Assembly (NCBI GenBank): GCA_963751395.1
Contig: CAVVUC010000001.1
Span: 1,674,001-1,738,000, forward strand
Length of the DNA stretch: 64,000 nucleotides
From: CAVVUC01 sp963751395
Lineage (GTDB): Bacteria; Verrucomicrobiota; Verrucomicrobiia; Chthoniobacterales; Chthoniobacteraceae
Reading direction: 5' to 3'
Positions within the stretch are counted from its first letter, which is position 1. Each line of letters starts with the position of its first letter. The translations under genes were made by a program, and so were the position numbers. The notes under the pieces were generated by a model that was given only the letters and a program-made list of their open reading frames with translations, had not been told where the DNA came from and searched no databases. This document shows positions 33,648-40,151 of this stretch, piece after piece.

Positions 33648-34091
33648 TTACACAACCCCTGCTTCGCGCAGGGAGAATCGTTTGTCGGCGGCGACGATGA
33701 CGTGATCGAGCAGGGTGATCTGTAACAGCTTGCAGGCTTCCTGCACGCGGCGGGTCATGCGGTGATCGGCTTCACTGGGCGACGGATCGCCGGAGGGATG
33801 GTTGTGCATCAGCAGGATGGCGTATGCTCCGGCAATGACGGCGGGCCTGAGCACCTCGCGCGGGTGGCACAGGGATTCATTCAGGCTGCCGATGGAGATG
33901 AGGGCGTAGCCGGTGATGGTGTAACGGGTGTTGAGGGTGAGGATGCAGAGATGCTCCTTGTTCTCGTCGTGCCATTCCTGCTTCGCGATGACATCGCGCC
34001 AGTAGTCGCGGGCCAGGTCGGGCGTGTCGATCTTCACCGGCGGCACCGGCTCGCCAATGCGGACGACCTTGAACTGAAAGGAAGGGGTCAT
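33648..34091 (-). CDS. RadC-like JAB/JAMM domain protein
   Basis: 147 residues. JAMM metalloprotease-fold signature: Glu in ENKEHLCILTLN, then HNHPSGDPSPSEAD (HxH...D) and TRRVQEACKLLQITLLDHVI. Lacks the N-terminal HhH part of full RadC, like the short RadC copies found on phages and plasmids, often near anti-restriction or toxin genes. Activity unknown. Confidence 0.87.
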   Translation of the reverse strand: MTPSFQFKVVRIGEPVPPVKIDTPDLARDYWRDVIAKQEWHDENKEHLCILTLNTRYTITGYALISIGSLNESLCHPREVLRPAVIAGAYAILLMHNHPSGDPSPSEADHRMTRRVQEACKLLQITLLDHVIVAADKRFSLREAGVV

Positions 34092-34115
34092 GGAATGCGG
34101 AGTGCGGAGTGGGGG

Positions 34116-34373
34116 CTATTCCTTGGTCTTGAGGGAGCTGGCGTGGGCCTCGATGAATGCTTTGATGTCGGGCGCTTTGGCTAGGACGGCTTCCCATTGC
34201 TCGCGGTAGAGCGTAATGGGGAAACGGCCAAGCCCATAAAGGCTCAGCGCGCCTTTGCCGGACACCTTGAGGGTGATCTTCGGCTGTTTCTTCGCGACGA
34301 GCGCGGCTTCGAGTTCGGCAATGCGCGCTTGCAGCGCTTGCTGTGATGCGGGTTTCAGTGCGGTTGGTGACAT
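34116..34373 (-). CDS. Small hypothetical phage protein
   Basis: 85 residues (MSPTALKPASQQALQARIAE...). Short coiled coil, then a beta segment (KITLKVSGKGALSLYGLGRF) and a helical tail. Found upstream of the RadC-like gene in the same direction. Palindrome site 2 lies 65 bases upstream of its ATG. Confidence 0.6.
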   Translation of the reverse strand: MSPTALKPASQQALQARIAELEAALVAKKQPKITLKVSGKGALSLYGLGRFPITLYREQWEAVLAKAPDIKAFIEAHASSLKTKE

Positions 34374-34437
34374 GATGGTTGGGAGTTAGGATTTAGGACT
34401 TAGCAGTTAGGAGTTGGGAGTTTTTCAAAACCACCGC

Positions 34438-34455
34438 CGTTATGATGTCATAACG
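34438..34455. promoter_or_regulatory. Palindromic operator-like site 2
   Basis: CGTTATG-ATGT-CATAACG, 65 bases upstream of the minus-strand start at 34373 and followed by a family-A repeat. Confidence 0.65.
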
Positions 34456-34459
34456 ACGT

Positions 34460-34506
34460 TGTAGCCGGGGACGCTGACCCCGGCGGCCTCAGCGTGGCCA
34501 CCTACA
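34460..34506. repeat. Family-A repeat
   Basis: TGTAGCCGGGGACGCTGACC...CCTCAGCGTGGCCACCTACA, the cleanest full-length copy: about 47 bases with pseudo-inverted ends TGTAG...CTACA. Confidence 0.85.
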
Positions 34507-34530
34507 AGGAACGGCTTTGGGAAAAGCCGC

Positions 34531-34626
34531 CTACTTTTTAGCGTGCAGCCGGATGAGCATGGCGGCGCGGCGCGGATGGGCCAGCGCCCAGCGCGCGAAA
34601 GCGTGGGTGAGTTTTCGGATTTTCAT
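34531..34626 (-). CDS. Tiny basic peptide gene
   Basis: 31 residues (MKIRKLTHAFARWALAHPRR...), strongly basic amphipathic helix. It overlaps another candidate in a different frame (34538-34711). Too short to be sure. Confidence 0.3.
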   Translation of the reverse strand: MKIRKLTHAFARWALAHPRRAAMLIRLHAKK

Positions 34627-34711
34627 AAAGCGGGATGATGTTCTGAAACGGCGCGCGCAGGTTGGCGTCAAACAGCGCGGGCGGGACATCGCAGGAGCGG
34701 CGGAGCTTCAT
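34538..34711 (-). CDS. Small hypothetical protein
   Basis: 57 residues from ATG 34711 (MKLRRSCDVPPALFDANLRA...). The first ~30 residues look native (PFQNIIPLYENPK). The rest overlaps the tiny basic ORF in another frame, so the pair may be an overlapping gene couple or only one may be real. A family-B repeat (34716-34792) abuts its start. Confidence 0.35.
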   Translation of the reverse strand: MKLRRSCDVPPALFDANLRAPFQNIIPLYENPKTHPRFRALGAGPSAPRRHAHPAAR

Positions 34712-34715
34712 GGGA

Positions 34716-34792
34716 GGTTGATGGTTGAGAGTTGATGGAAGGAGCGATCAACCAAAGGCGAAGCCGTTCGATCAACGAAAGCGCAGTGTTCC
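34716..34792. repeat. Family-B repeat at a gene start
   Basis: GGTTGATGGTTGAGAGTTGA...GGAGCGATCAACCAAAGGCG...CGATCAACGAAAGCGCAGTG; lies between the AAA ATPase stop (34798) and the small ORF start (34711). Confidence 0.78.
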
Positions 34793-34797
34793 CTGCC

Positions 34798-35424
34798 CTA
34801 CGCCGCCACAGACAGCGAATTGGCGGCGAGCCAGGCTTGCGCGTCCTCGACGGCGGCTCCCATGTTCACGCCGCCCAGCAGGTCGCCATGCATGGCTCCC
34901 TTGGCGAGCGCCTTGCCGACGCCCTTTGGCACGCCGAAATTCTTCACGAGATAGTCGGCGGCCTCAATCTGCGACGGGCCTTCGACGCGGTATTGCTGGA
35001 ACCGGCGCTGGAGCCGGCCTTTATCGACGGCGCAGAGCTGGCGGAAATTGTTCGTGGTGGCGAGGACGGCGATGCGTTTCGGCAGGTAATCCATCATGGA
35101 AAGCAGCTCGGCCTGCGCGGCGGGGCTGGAGCGGTCGAGTTCGTCGATGCGCTTGACCGTCCATGTGGAAAAGAGATTGCCGTAGCGGGATTGGTCGCGC
35201 CATTGCCGGACGAGATCGACGGACACGCTCTGTCCGTTCACCTGCTCGATGGCATGGACGGAGCCGGTGATTTCCAGCGCGGCCATGTCGAGCAGGTGCG
35301 ATTTGCCCACGCCGGGATCGCCATGCAGCAGCACGCCGAAGGAGGCGTGGCGCGTCGGCAGCACGCGGAGAATTTCCAGCGTGCGCGCGGCGGGGCCGAT
35401 GAGCGGTAGATCGAGGCGGATCAT
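34798..35424 (-). CDS. AAA ATPase (phage loader-like)
   Basis: 208 residues (MIRLDLPLIGPAARTLEIL). Walker A LLHGDPGVGKSHLLD, Walker B TVKRIDELDR, sensor IAVLATTNNFRQL, arginine finger KGRLQRRFQQYR, small C-terminal lid. Size and layout fit DnaC/IstB-like or clamp-loader-like phage ATPases. The partner is not evident. Upstream sequence contains GGATTTCGGATTTCGG and TCCGCAATCCGC short repeats. Confidence 0.8.
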   Translation of the reverse strand: MIRLDLPLIGPAARTLEILRVLPTRHASFGVLLHGDPGVGKSHLLDMAALEITGSVHAIEQVNGQSVSVDLVRQWRDQSRYGNLFSTWTVKRIDELDRSSPAAQAELLSMMDYLPKRIAVLATTNNFRQLCAVDKGRLQRRFQQYRVEGPSQIEAADYLVKNFGVPKGVGKALAKGAMHGDLLGGVNMGAAVEDAQAWLAANSLSVAA

Positions 35425-35509
35425 TCGATTTCGGATTTCGGATTTCGGAATGCGGAAAGGGATTGCGGCGGAGCCTATCCGGTATCCGCAATCCGCTTTC
35501 CGATATTGC

Positions 35510-36655
35510 TTAGGCCGCTTTCTTGGCGGGCTTCTTGGTCGCCGCCTTCATTTCGGCGGGCGTGGTCTGCACCTTCTCGAAGATGGTGTTGTGGACTTCG
35601 GCCAGGCGCGGATAAGCCATGCGGGCCTCGTCCACGGTGAGGTCGGCGAACAGGGATTCCACGGTGTCGCAGAGTTCCCCGGCAATGAGAACCTTGTCCT
35701 CTTTGCTGAAGGTGGCGATGAGCTTGCCGAGGGTTTCCAGCAGGTTCGTGCCTTGCTGGAGGCTGCCCGGCTTCGGCTTCGCCGGTTCGCCGTCGGCGTT
35801 GATGTTGGTCACGTCGGCGCGGCCTGTTCCTGTGGCCGGGGACGATGACCCCGCAGCGGCCTCGGCGTGGCCGCCCACAGCTTTCTTGATGCCGGACGGG
35901 ACGATATTCTCGGGCGATTCCTCGTCGTGTTCCGGTTCTTCTTCTTCGGTCGGTTCCGCATTCTCCATTCCGCCTTCCGACTTTCCGGCGACCAGCTTCT
36001 CGGCCTCGGCCTTGATGCGCTCGGCATCGGCCCTGGCAGCGGCTTCGGCGGCTTTCCCGGCGTCGGCCTTTTCCTTCTCCTTGTGATCGGAGACGGTCAT
36101 GCCGTGATCGAAGTAGCTTTCCAACTCGGCGTCGTAGGTTTTCGGCTTCGATGTCACCAGTTCGGCCACTTCGCCGGCGGTGAGCCGCTTCTCGGACACG
36201 CCCGACATGCAGCGGTTGATGGCCTTGATGTCGGCGGCGGTGAACGTGTCGAACACGGCTTCGGCGAGGAATTGCTTCTTGCCGAGAACCAGCTCGTTGA
36301 ACACGCGGGCAGTTTCGCTCGCGGTGTTGACGGTGCCGGGACGGATGCCCTGTTTCTTGAGGATGGCCGTGGCCTGCGACGGGTCTTTCATCGCGGCGCG
36401 CATGGCGACCAGCAGTTTTCCAAGCTCCACGGTCAGGCGGCTGTGCGCCTGGTCTTTGGACTTGAACAAGGCGATGCGCTCGGATTGCTCCATCGCCGTA
36501 ATTTCCGCCATCTGCAAGACGGGCGGAGCGTCGGTTGGTTTTTGCTTTGTCATAGCTTTCACGGACTCGGTGGCGGCCTCGATGATGTTGCTCCTGGTCA
36601 CCGCCTTGATGACCCGGTCGATGCGACCGGGCGTTATCGGTTTGCTCTTTTTCAT
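35510..36655 (-). CDS. Phage hypothetical protein with in-frame repeat
   Basis: 381 residues from ATG 36655 (MKKSKPITPGRIDRV). Helical N-terminal half (VELGKLLVAMRAAMKDPSQA, MSGVSEKRLTAGEVAELV), a long charged coiled coil (AGKAAEAAARADAERIKAEA), an acidic stretch, then a family-A repeat read in frame (35829-35880, as VGGHAEAAAGSSSPATG), then a second helical domain and a Lys/Ala tail. No family assigned. Palindrome site 3 is 83 bases upstream. Confidence 0.68.
   Translation of the reverse strand: MKKSKPITPGRIDRVIKAVTRSNIIEAATESVKAMTKQKPTDAPPVLQMAEITAMEQSERIALFKSKDQAHSRLTVELGKLLVAMRAAMKDPSQATAILKKQGIRPGTVNTASETARVFNELVLGKKQFLAEAVFDTFTAADIKAINRCMSGVSEKRLTAGEVAELVTSKPKTYDAELESYFDHGMTVSDHKEKEKADAGKAAEAAARADAERIKAEAEKLVAGKSEGGMENAEPTEEEEPEHDEESPENIVPSGIKKAVGGHAEAAAGSSSPATGTGRADVTNINADGEPAKPKPGSLQQGTNLLETLGKLIATFSKEDKVLIAGELCDTVESLFADLTVDEARMAYPRLAEVHNTIFEKVQTTPAEMKAATKKPAKKAA
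35829..35880. repeat. Family-A repeat inside coding sequence
   Basis: CCTGTGGCCGGGGACGATGA...CCTCGGCGTGGCCGCCCACA. A diverged full-length copy kept in frame inside the gene 35510-36655. Confidence 0.8.
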
Positions 36656-36737
36656 AAAGCTCCCCGTCTGTTTACGGCCTTTGTCCAAGCTCGCAGACGG
36701 GCAGATGTGTTTTCATAACATCAAAATTTTCACGTTC

Positions 36738-36755
36738 CGTTATGACGACATAACG
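36738..36755. promoter_or_regulatory. Palindromic operator-like site 3
   Basis: CGTTATG-ACGA-CATAACG, 83 bases upstream of the start at 36655, followed by a family-A repeat (36760-36806). Confidence 0.65.
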
Positions 36756-36759
36756 GAGA

Positions 36760-36806
36760 TGTAGCCGGGGACGCTGACCCCGGCGGCCTCGACGTGGCCA
36801 CCCACA
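36760..36806. repeat. Family-A repeat
   Basis: TGTAGCCGGGGACGCTGACC...CCTCGACGTGGCCACCCACA; intergenic, next to palindrome site 3. Confidence 0.8.
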
Positions 36807-36809
36807 ACG

Positions 36810-37133
36810 CTACGCGAAGGATTGAAGCGCGGTGCGGAGATTGGAGGCGACACGGGCCTCGACGGAGGCGCGCCAGTTGGATGCCTCGGCGCGGGCATCG
36901 GCGCGGATCTTGTCGGCCTGTGCCGCGGCCTGCTTCACCAGCTCGGAGGCTTCGGCTTTGAGTTGCTCGCACTGGCGGGCGGTGTCGCGGACGGATATGG
37001 CGGGAAATAAATCGCAGCGCATCTCGTCGGCGACTTCATCGCGCACTCCGGCCAGCCACGGCCCGCAATAGCTGCGGGTGCCCAGGCGGCGGATCGCATC
37101 GTCGAGGATGGCGAGTTCAGCGGCTTTTGTCAT
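36810..37133 (-). CDS. Small hypothetical coiled-coil protein
   Basis: 107 residues from ATG 37133 (MTKAAELAILDDAIRRLG). The first part includes GTRSYCGPWLAGVRDEVADE; the second half is a single coiled coil (QCEQLKAEASELVKQAAAQA, KIRADARAEASNWRASVEAR). No family assigned. Confidence 0.6.
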   Translation of the reverse strand: MTKAAELAILDDAIRRLGTRSYCGPWLAGVRDEVADEMRCDLFPAISVRDTARQCEQLKAEASELVKQAAAQADKIRADARAEASNWRASVEARVASNLRTALQSFA

Positions 37134-37152
37134 AAAGCAGGCTCCGGCCATT

Positions 37153-37629
37153 CTAGTGCGTCCGGCTTGGAAGCTCGCGCACTTCGGGCAGCGACTCCCA
37201 GTTTTCGGGAAGGTTCGAGTTGAGAAACTTCATAAACTCATCGGCGGGCACGGACTCATAATCCTCTTTCGGTTTGCCGTGGCCTTGCAGCCGTTCCGGC
37301 TTGCGGTTCGGATCGGGCGCGGAGAATTCCTTTGCGGGTTTCGCTTTGCGCGGTTTCACCATTGCCAGCACCGTTGCAAGATCATCGGCAGCGGCATCGG
37401 AGCCGGTGAGGCGATGAAGTTCGGCGCGGACTTCGGAAAGTGTCTTGCGCGATTTGTCGCGGCCATCCGCCACGGTAAGGTAAATACTGGATGCCTTGAA
37501 GGTGAACGGCTCGCGGCCAGGGTGATTCACAGTCACGGCGGCATCGAACGACATCCATTTTTCCTCTTTCAGCTCGCCCTTTTTGTTCCGCTTGTAGCGC
37601 GGCGGATTGAAGGGATGAAACTTTTTCAT
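37153..37629 (-). CDS. Hypothetical phage protein
   Basis: 158 residues from ATG 37629 (MKKFHPFNPPRYKRNKKGEL). Basic N-terminus, a beta-rich core (AAVTVNHPGREPFTFKASSI, YLTVADGRDKSRKT), then helical and Lys/Pro-rich. Palindrome site 4 lies 57 bases upstream. An upstream extension of the frame to 37893 passes through a terminator hairpin and looks spurious. Confidence 0.6.
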   Translation of the reverse strand: MKKFHPFNPPRYKRNKKGELKEEKWMSFDAAVTVNHPGREPFTFKASSIYLTVADGRDKSRKTLSEVRAELHRLTGSDAAADDLATVLAMVKPRKAKPAKEFSAPDPNRKPERLQGHGKPKEDYESVPADEFMKFLNSNLPENWESLPEVRELPSRTH

Positions 37630-37685
37630 GACACCGCTTGAAGCGGCGGTCGCAATCGGTGTTGCCGTGAGCGAAATTCGCGCGC

Positions 37686-37703
37686 CGTTATGACGACATA
37701 ACG
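37686..37703. promoter_or_regulatory. Palindromic operator-like site 4
   Basis: CGTTATG-ACGA-CATAACG, 57 bases upstream of the start at 37629; no family-A repeat next to this copy. Confidence 0.65.
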
Positions 37704-37856
37704 CGTGAGCATTCAGGCGTCGGAGCCGGGCCAGCGAAGCCGGCGACAACGCCTCACTCGTGAGCGAGGATTGCAACGGCGGTGCTTCCATGCGGAAGTT
37801 GGTGGACAACGGACGGAGAGCCGGATGTCGAAAAGTATCGGATGGAGTTTTCATTT

Positions 37857-37887
37857 CACAAAAAAGGCGAGCGTTTGACCGCTCGCC
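37857..37887 (-). terminator. Rho-independent terminator
   Basis: Stem GGCGAGCG (37866-37873) / CGCTCGCC (37880-37887) with a 6-base loop. On the minus strand it is followed by TTTTTTGTG. It sits just after the stop of the minus-strand gene 37913-38755. Confidence 0.85.
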
Positions 37888-37890
37888 TTT

Positions 37891-37925
37891 CATTGATTAG
37901 GGGAAATTCGCCTTACAAGTTCGCC
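37891..37925. repeat. Leader repeat, copy c
   Basis: Minus-strand text GCGAACTTGTAAGGCGAATT then TCCCCTAATCAATGAAA. Matches copies at 38814, 38876 and 39592. Here it spans the stop codon of the gene 37913-38755. Confidence 0.65.
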
Positions 37926-38755
37926 GTTGCGCGTTGCGCTTGCCGGTCTGAAATTTCGGCTTTCATCCAGCGCAACGTGTCGGTTTGCACTTCCGTTGCG
38001 ATAGGCGAGCGCAATTGGCTAAAATGATGCAACGTCAAACTTTGCGGCGTGCTTTTGATGCCAGTATTCAAAGCCGTTTCACCGCTTTCCAGATATTTGC
38101 GCAAACGTGAATCGCGCACAAATTTTGCATCTGGTGATGTTCCATCGTAAAGCGGGGTTTCAACCGATCGGAAAGCGGCGCGAATATGATTTTTCAAAGT
38201 GGCAACGGCTTTGCGATAGGTGCTTTTCCGCGTGCGCGTTGTGTCCACTTCAAAAGCGGCGAGTGCCATTGAATGCGCGTATCGGAATTTCCTTGCAAGC
38301 CGTTGCCGATAGCACGCTTCGATTTCTCGAATCTCCGCCGGTGAATCAACCAGAACCGGCAACGGTTGAATTTTGAGCAAATCATCCGGCAAACTTTCCA
38401 TTGCCACAAATGACCGTTGCGAGCGTGCGCGTTTGTCAATTTCCAACACTGAGCGAACAGCGCGAAACACCGCCCGCCAATCGCCATTCTCGCCAAGTGA
38501 AAGCCGTTGTTCCGGCAACACGTTGCGCTGAATGAGAATCAGCGCAACGGTTTGGTGAACTTCGGCTTGTTCATCTTCCGTCAAAAGCGGGCGCGCCGTT
38601 GCCGACAATGACGCTTTGCGCGTCAAATGGAACGGCTTTACGTCTTCCCAGTTTCGCGCCTTGCCTTTGGCCGCCGGATAGTTAATGCGGCGAATAATCG
38701 CGTTTGAGATTCGCCCGTAAGGGTTTTCGATTTCGATGTTCAATGATGATTTCAT
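37913..38755 (-). CDS. Hypothetical protein, GTTGC-rich gene
   Basis: 280 residues (MKSSLNIEIENPYGRISNA...RATANL). Soluble, helical and basic, with no recognised domain. The gene is unusually rich in GTTGC/GCAAC pentamers (roughly a dozen in 840 bases) and reads as less GC-rich than its neighbours, suggesting separate origin. Its ATG overlaps the stop of a 22-codon upstream ORF (ATGA), pointing to translational coupling. Confidence 0.7.
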   Translation of the reverse strand: MKSSLNIEIENPYGRISNAIIRRINYPAAKGKARNWEDVKPFHLTRKASLSATARPLLTEDEQAEVHQTVALILIQRNVLPEQRLSLGENGDWRAVFRAVRSVLEIDKRARSQRSFVAMESLPDDLLKIQPLPVLVDSPAEIREIEACYRQRLARKFRYAHSMALAAFEVDTTRTRKSTYRKAVATLKNHIRAAFRSVETPLYDGTSPDAKFVRDSRLRKYLESGETALNTGIKSTPQSLTLHHFSQLRSPIATEVQTDTLRWMKAEISDRQAQRATANL

Positions 38756-38820
38756 AAGGGGAAACTGTATCGAAATAACGATACAATGTCACGCTTCATT
38801 TGCGTTTCATCTTCACTCAT
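38752..38820 (-). CDS. 22-codon leader ORF
   Basis: Encodes MSEDETQMKRDIVSLFRYSF plus PL, stop overlapping the next ATG (38755-38752). Starts right after a leader repeat (copy b). Size, overlap and position suggest a translated leader that couples to the 280-residue gene, although it could be a gene remnant. Confidence 0.45.
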   Translation of the reverse strand: MSEDETQMKRDIVSLFRYSFPL

Positions 38821-38847
38821 TAGGGGAATCACACCTTACAAGTTCGC
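38814..38847. repeat. Leader repeat, copy b
   Basis: Minus-strand text GCGAACTTGTAAGGTGTGAT then TCCCCTAATGAGTG. The TTGTAA is the end of an 11-codon mini-ORF (MKHNATRNANL) that mimics the C-terminus (RATANL) of the neighbouring 280-residue protein. Confidence 0.65.
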
Positions 38848-38875
38848 GTTGCGCGTTGCGTTGTGTTTCATCTTC

Positions 38876-38909
38876 ACTCGATAGGGGAAACACGCCTTAC
38901 AAGTTCGCG
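38876..38909. repeat. Leader repeat, copy a
   Basis: Minus-strand text CGCGAACTTGTAAGGCGTGT then TTCCCCTATCGAGT; starts a few bases after palindrome site 7, the same order as at 39592-39641. Confidence 0.65.
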
Positions 38910-38911
38910 CC

Positions 38912-38929
38912 GCTTATGTCAGCATAACC
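38912..38929. promoter_or_regulatory. Palindromic operator-like site 7 (degenerate)
   Basis: GCTTATG-TCAG-CATAACC: the inner TTATG/CATAA arms are kept, outer bases changed. About 92 bases upstream of the leader ORF start at 38820. Confidence 0.5.
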
Positions 38930-38956
38930 GGCAAACTTACTTATGAATAACCAAGT

Positions 38957-39220
38957 TTACCGTCCGCTCCGTCGATTTGCAGATTTCGGAGGTTTTTCGG
39001 CTTTCTGTCCGTCGATCCAGGCGGAGATTGCCAGGAACACCTCGGCATTCGGAACCAGGGTGCCGGCGAGGATCTGGCTGATGTTTGTCTCCCAAGATCG
39101 CGGCGGCCGTCCGTAAATCTGCGAAAGATGGCGGGCGAGTTCGGCTTTGCGGCCAAATTCGGCGAGCGCGCGGATAGCCGTCGGTCGCCAGGCATCGAGA
39201 TGGGGCGTCGGGCGTTTCAT
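38957..39220 (-). CDS. Small hypothetical protein, possible DNA-binding
   Basis: 87 residues (MKRPTPHLDAWRPTAIRALA...). A segment with helix-turn-helix-like spacing (GRKAELARHLSQIYGRPPRS, TNISQILAGTLVPNAEVFLA) resembles small phage repressor or Cro-like domains, and it ends in a basic tail. ATGA-coupled to the gene upstream (39217-39585). It is a candidate for the regulator that binds the CGTTATG-N4-CATAACG sites, by position only. Confidence 0.6.
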   Translation of the reverse strand: MKRPTPHLDAWRPTAIRALAEFGRKAELARHLSQIYGRPPRSWETNISQILAGTLVPNAEVFLAISAWIDGQKAEKPPKSANRRSGR

Positions 39221-39585
39221 TTGTCGAGATAAAACCCGGTGACGAACGGCGCGGCCTCGGGAATGTGCATCCACGCCTTGCCGGTGTGGAGTAGCGCGGG
39301 CGAGCACACCACGAAGAACGGCGCGGTGATGCCATGATGCGCGGCAACTTGATCGGCGAGCATGTCCGCCTCCGGGCCGGAGAGCGGGCCGGTGTGCCCG
39401 TCGAGATACTTTGCCACGACGGGCGGCAGCGTCACGTCACATTGCAGGTGCCGCTCCCATTCGTCGAGCGGGACCGTTCGCAAATCCACAGGCGGAACCG
39501 CGCGCCGGACGGTTTCGCGTTCATCGTCGCGGGACATCGCCGCAAAGGAGCGGTTGCTCATCAGATCGTCGAGGAAATCATTCAT
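39217..39585 (-). CDS. Hypothetical phage protein
   Basis: 122 residues from ATG 39585 (MNDFLDDLMSNRSFAAMSRD). Acidic N-terminus, then a soluble alpha/beta domain (PPVVAKYLDGHTGPLSGPEA, ITAPFFVVCSPALLH). No family assigned. Palindrome site 5 is 39 bases upstream and a leader repeat (copy d) lies between the site and the ATG. Confidence 0.62.
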   Translation of the reverse strand: MNDFLDDLMSNRSFAAMSRDDERETVRRAVPPVDLRTVPLDEWERHLQCDVTLPPVVAKYLDGHTGPLSGPEADMLADQVAAHHGITAPFFVVCSPALLHTGKAWMHIPEAAPFVTGFYLDK

Positions 39586-39591
39586 GCCCTC

Positions 39592-39617
39592 TTGGGGAAA
39601 CACACCTTACAAGTTCA
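39592..39617. repeat. Leader repeat, copy d
   Basis: Minus-strand text TTGAACTTGTAAGGTGTGTT then TCCCCAA, between palindrome site 5 and the start at 39585. Confidence 0.6.
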
Positions 39618-39623
39618 AAAATC

Positions 39624-39641
39624 CGTTATGACGTCATAACG
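39624..39641. promoter_or_regulatory. Palindromic operator-like site 5
   Basis: CGTTATG-ACGT-CATAACG, a perfect 18-bp palindrome, 39 bases upstream of the start at 39585. Confidence 0.68.
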
Positions 39642-39645
39642 GCAT

Positions 39646-39915
39646 TCAGGGAATGGTGCGGCGGGATTTTTCGACGGCCCGCTGATACATCTCCATTTTA
39701 ACCTTGCGATTGGTTTCCTCGCGCTGGCGCTCCCGTTCAGGGGTGTCCCGAGTTAACCAAAAGACGAACAAAAAAAAGACAAAAGATAAAAGGGAAGTCA
39801 CGACCACCATAATCCGCGTCTGCTTTTTCCGGCGGGCTTTGGCCTCGGGGGTGTTGCGTTCAGCGGAGACTTTGCGGACGGTTTCGGCGAAGGCGTCGCG
39901 GTAGCTCAATTTCAC
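39646..39915 (-). CDS. Small single-pass membrane protein
   Basis: 89 residues from GTG 39915 (VKLSYRDAFAETVRKV). Basic cytoplasmic N-terminus (EAKARRKKQTR), one transmembrane helix (IMVVVTSLLSFVFFLFVFWL), then a highly charged helix. The TTG at 39954 is an alternative start. First gene of the minus-strand run; site 6 is 75 bases upstream. Function unknown. Confidence 0.6.
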   Translation of the reverse strand: MKLSYRDAFAETVRKVSAERNTPEAKARRKKQTRIMVVVTSLLSFVFFLFVFWLTRDTPERERQREETNRKVKMEMYQRAVEKSRRTIP

Positions 39916-39954
39916 AAGCGAAGGCTGAGTCTTTTCCCGTGGGCGAGCAAGCAA

Positions 39955-40125
39955 CTTGTAGCCGGGGTCTGCGACCCCGGACGGCCAGCCGTTATGCTGT
40001 CATAACGGGGTTCGGGCGCATGGATGGTCTGCGTGGTTTTCCGCGTCATAGCGCACCGGGGTCGCAGACCCCGGCGGGTGTTGCATGGCTCGCTCTGTCC
40101 CTGCCGGCCTCAGCGTGGGCGGCTA
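39955..40125. repeat. Family-A repeat copies around site 6
   Basis: TGTAGCCGGGGTCTGCGACC at 39958-39984, an inverted partner (GGGGTCGCAGACCCCGG) at 40058-40075 and a CCTCAGCGTGGGCGGCTACA copy at 40107-40127, flanking palindrome site 6. They lie between the minus-strand run and the plus-strand tail genes. Confidence 0.7.
39990..40007. promoter_or_regulatory. Palindromic operator-like site 6
   Basis: CGTTATG-CTGT-CATAACG, 75 bases upstream of the GTG at 39915 and about 145 bases upstream of the plus-strand gene at 40152. Confidence 0.65.
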
Positions 40126-40151
40126 CAGCGTTGACATCCCTGCGGGGATGA

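Noticed and set aside
37630..37893. N-terminal extension of the 158-aa gene
   Set aside because: The extension passes through a terminator hairpin and palindrome site 4, and its residues look non-native; ATG 37629 is the better start.
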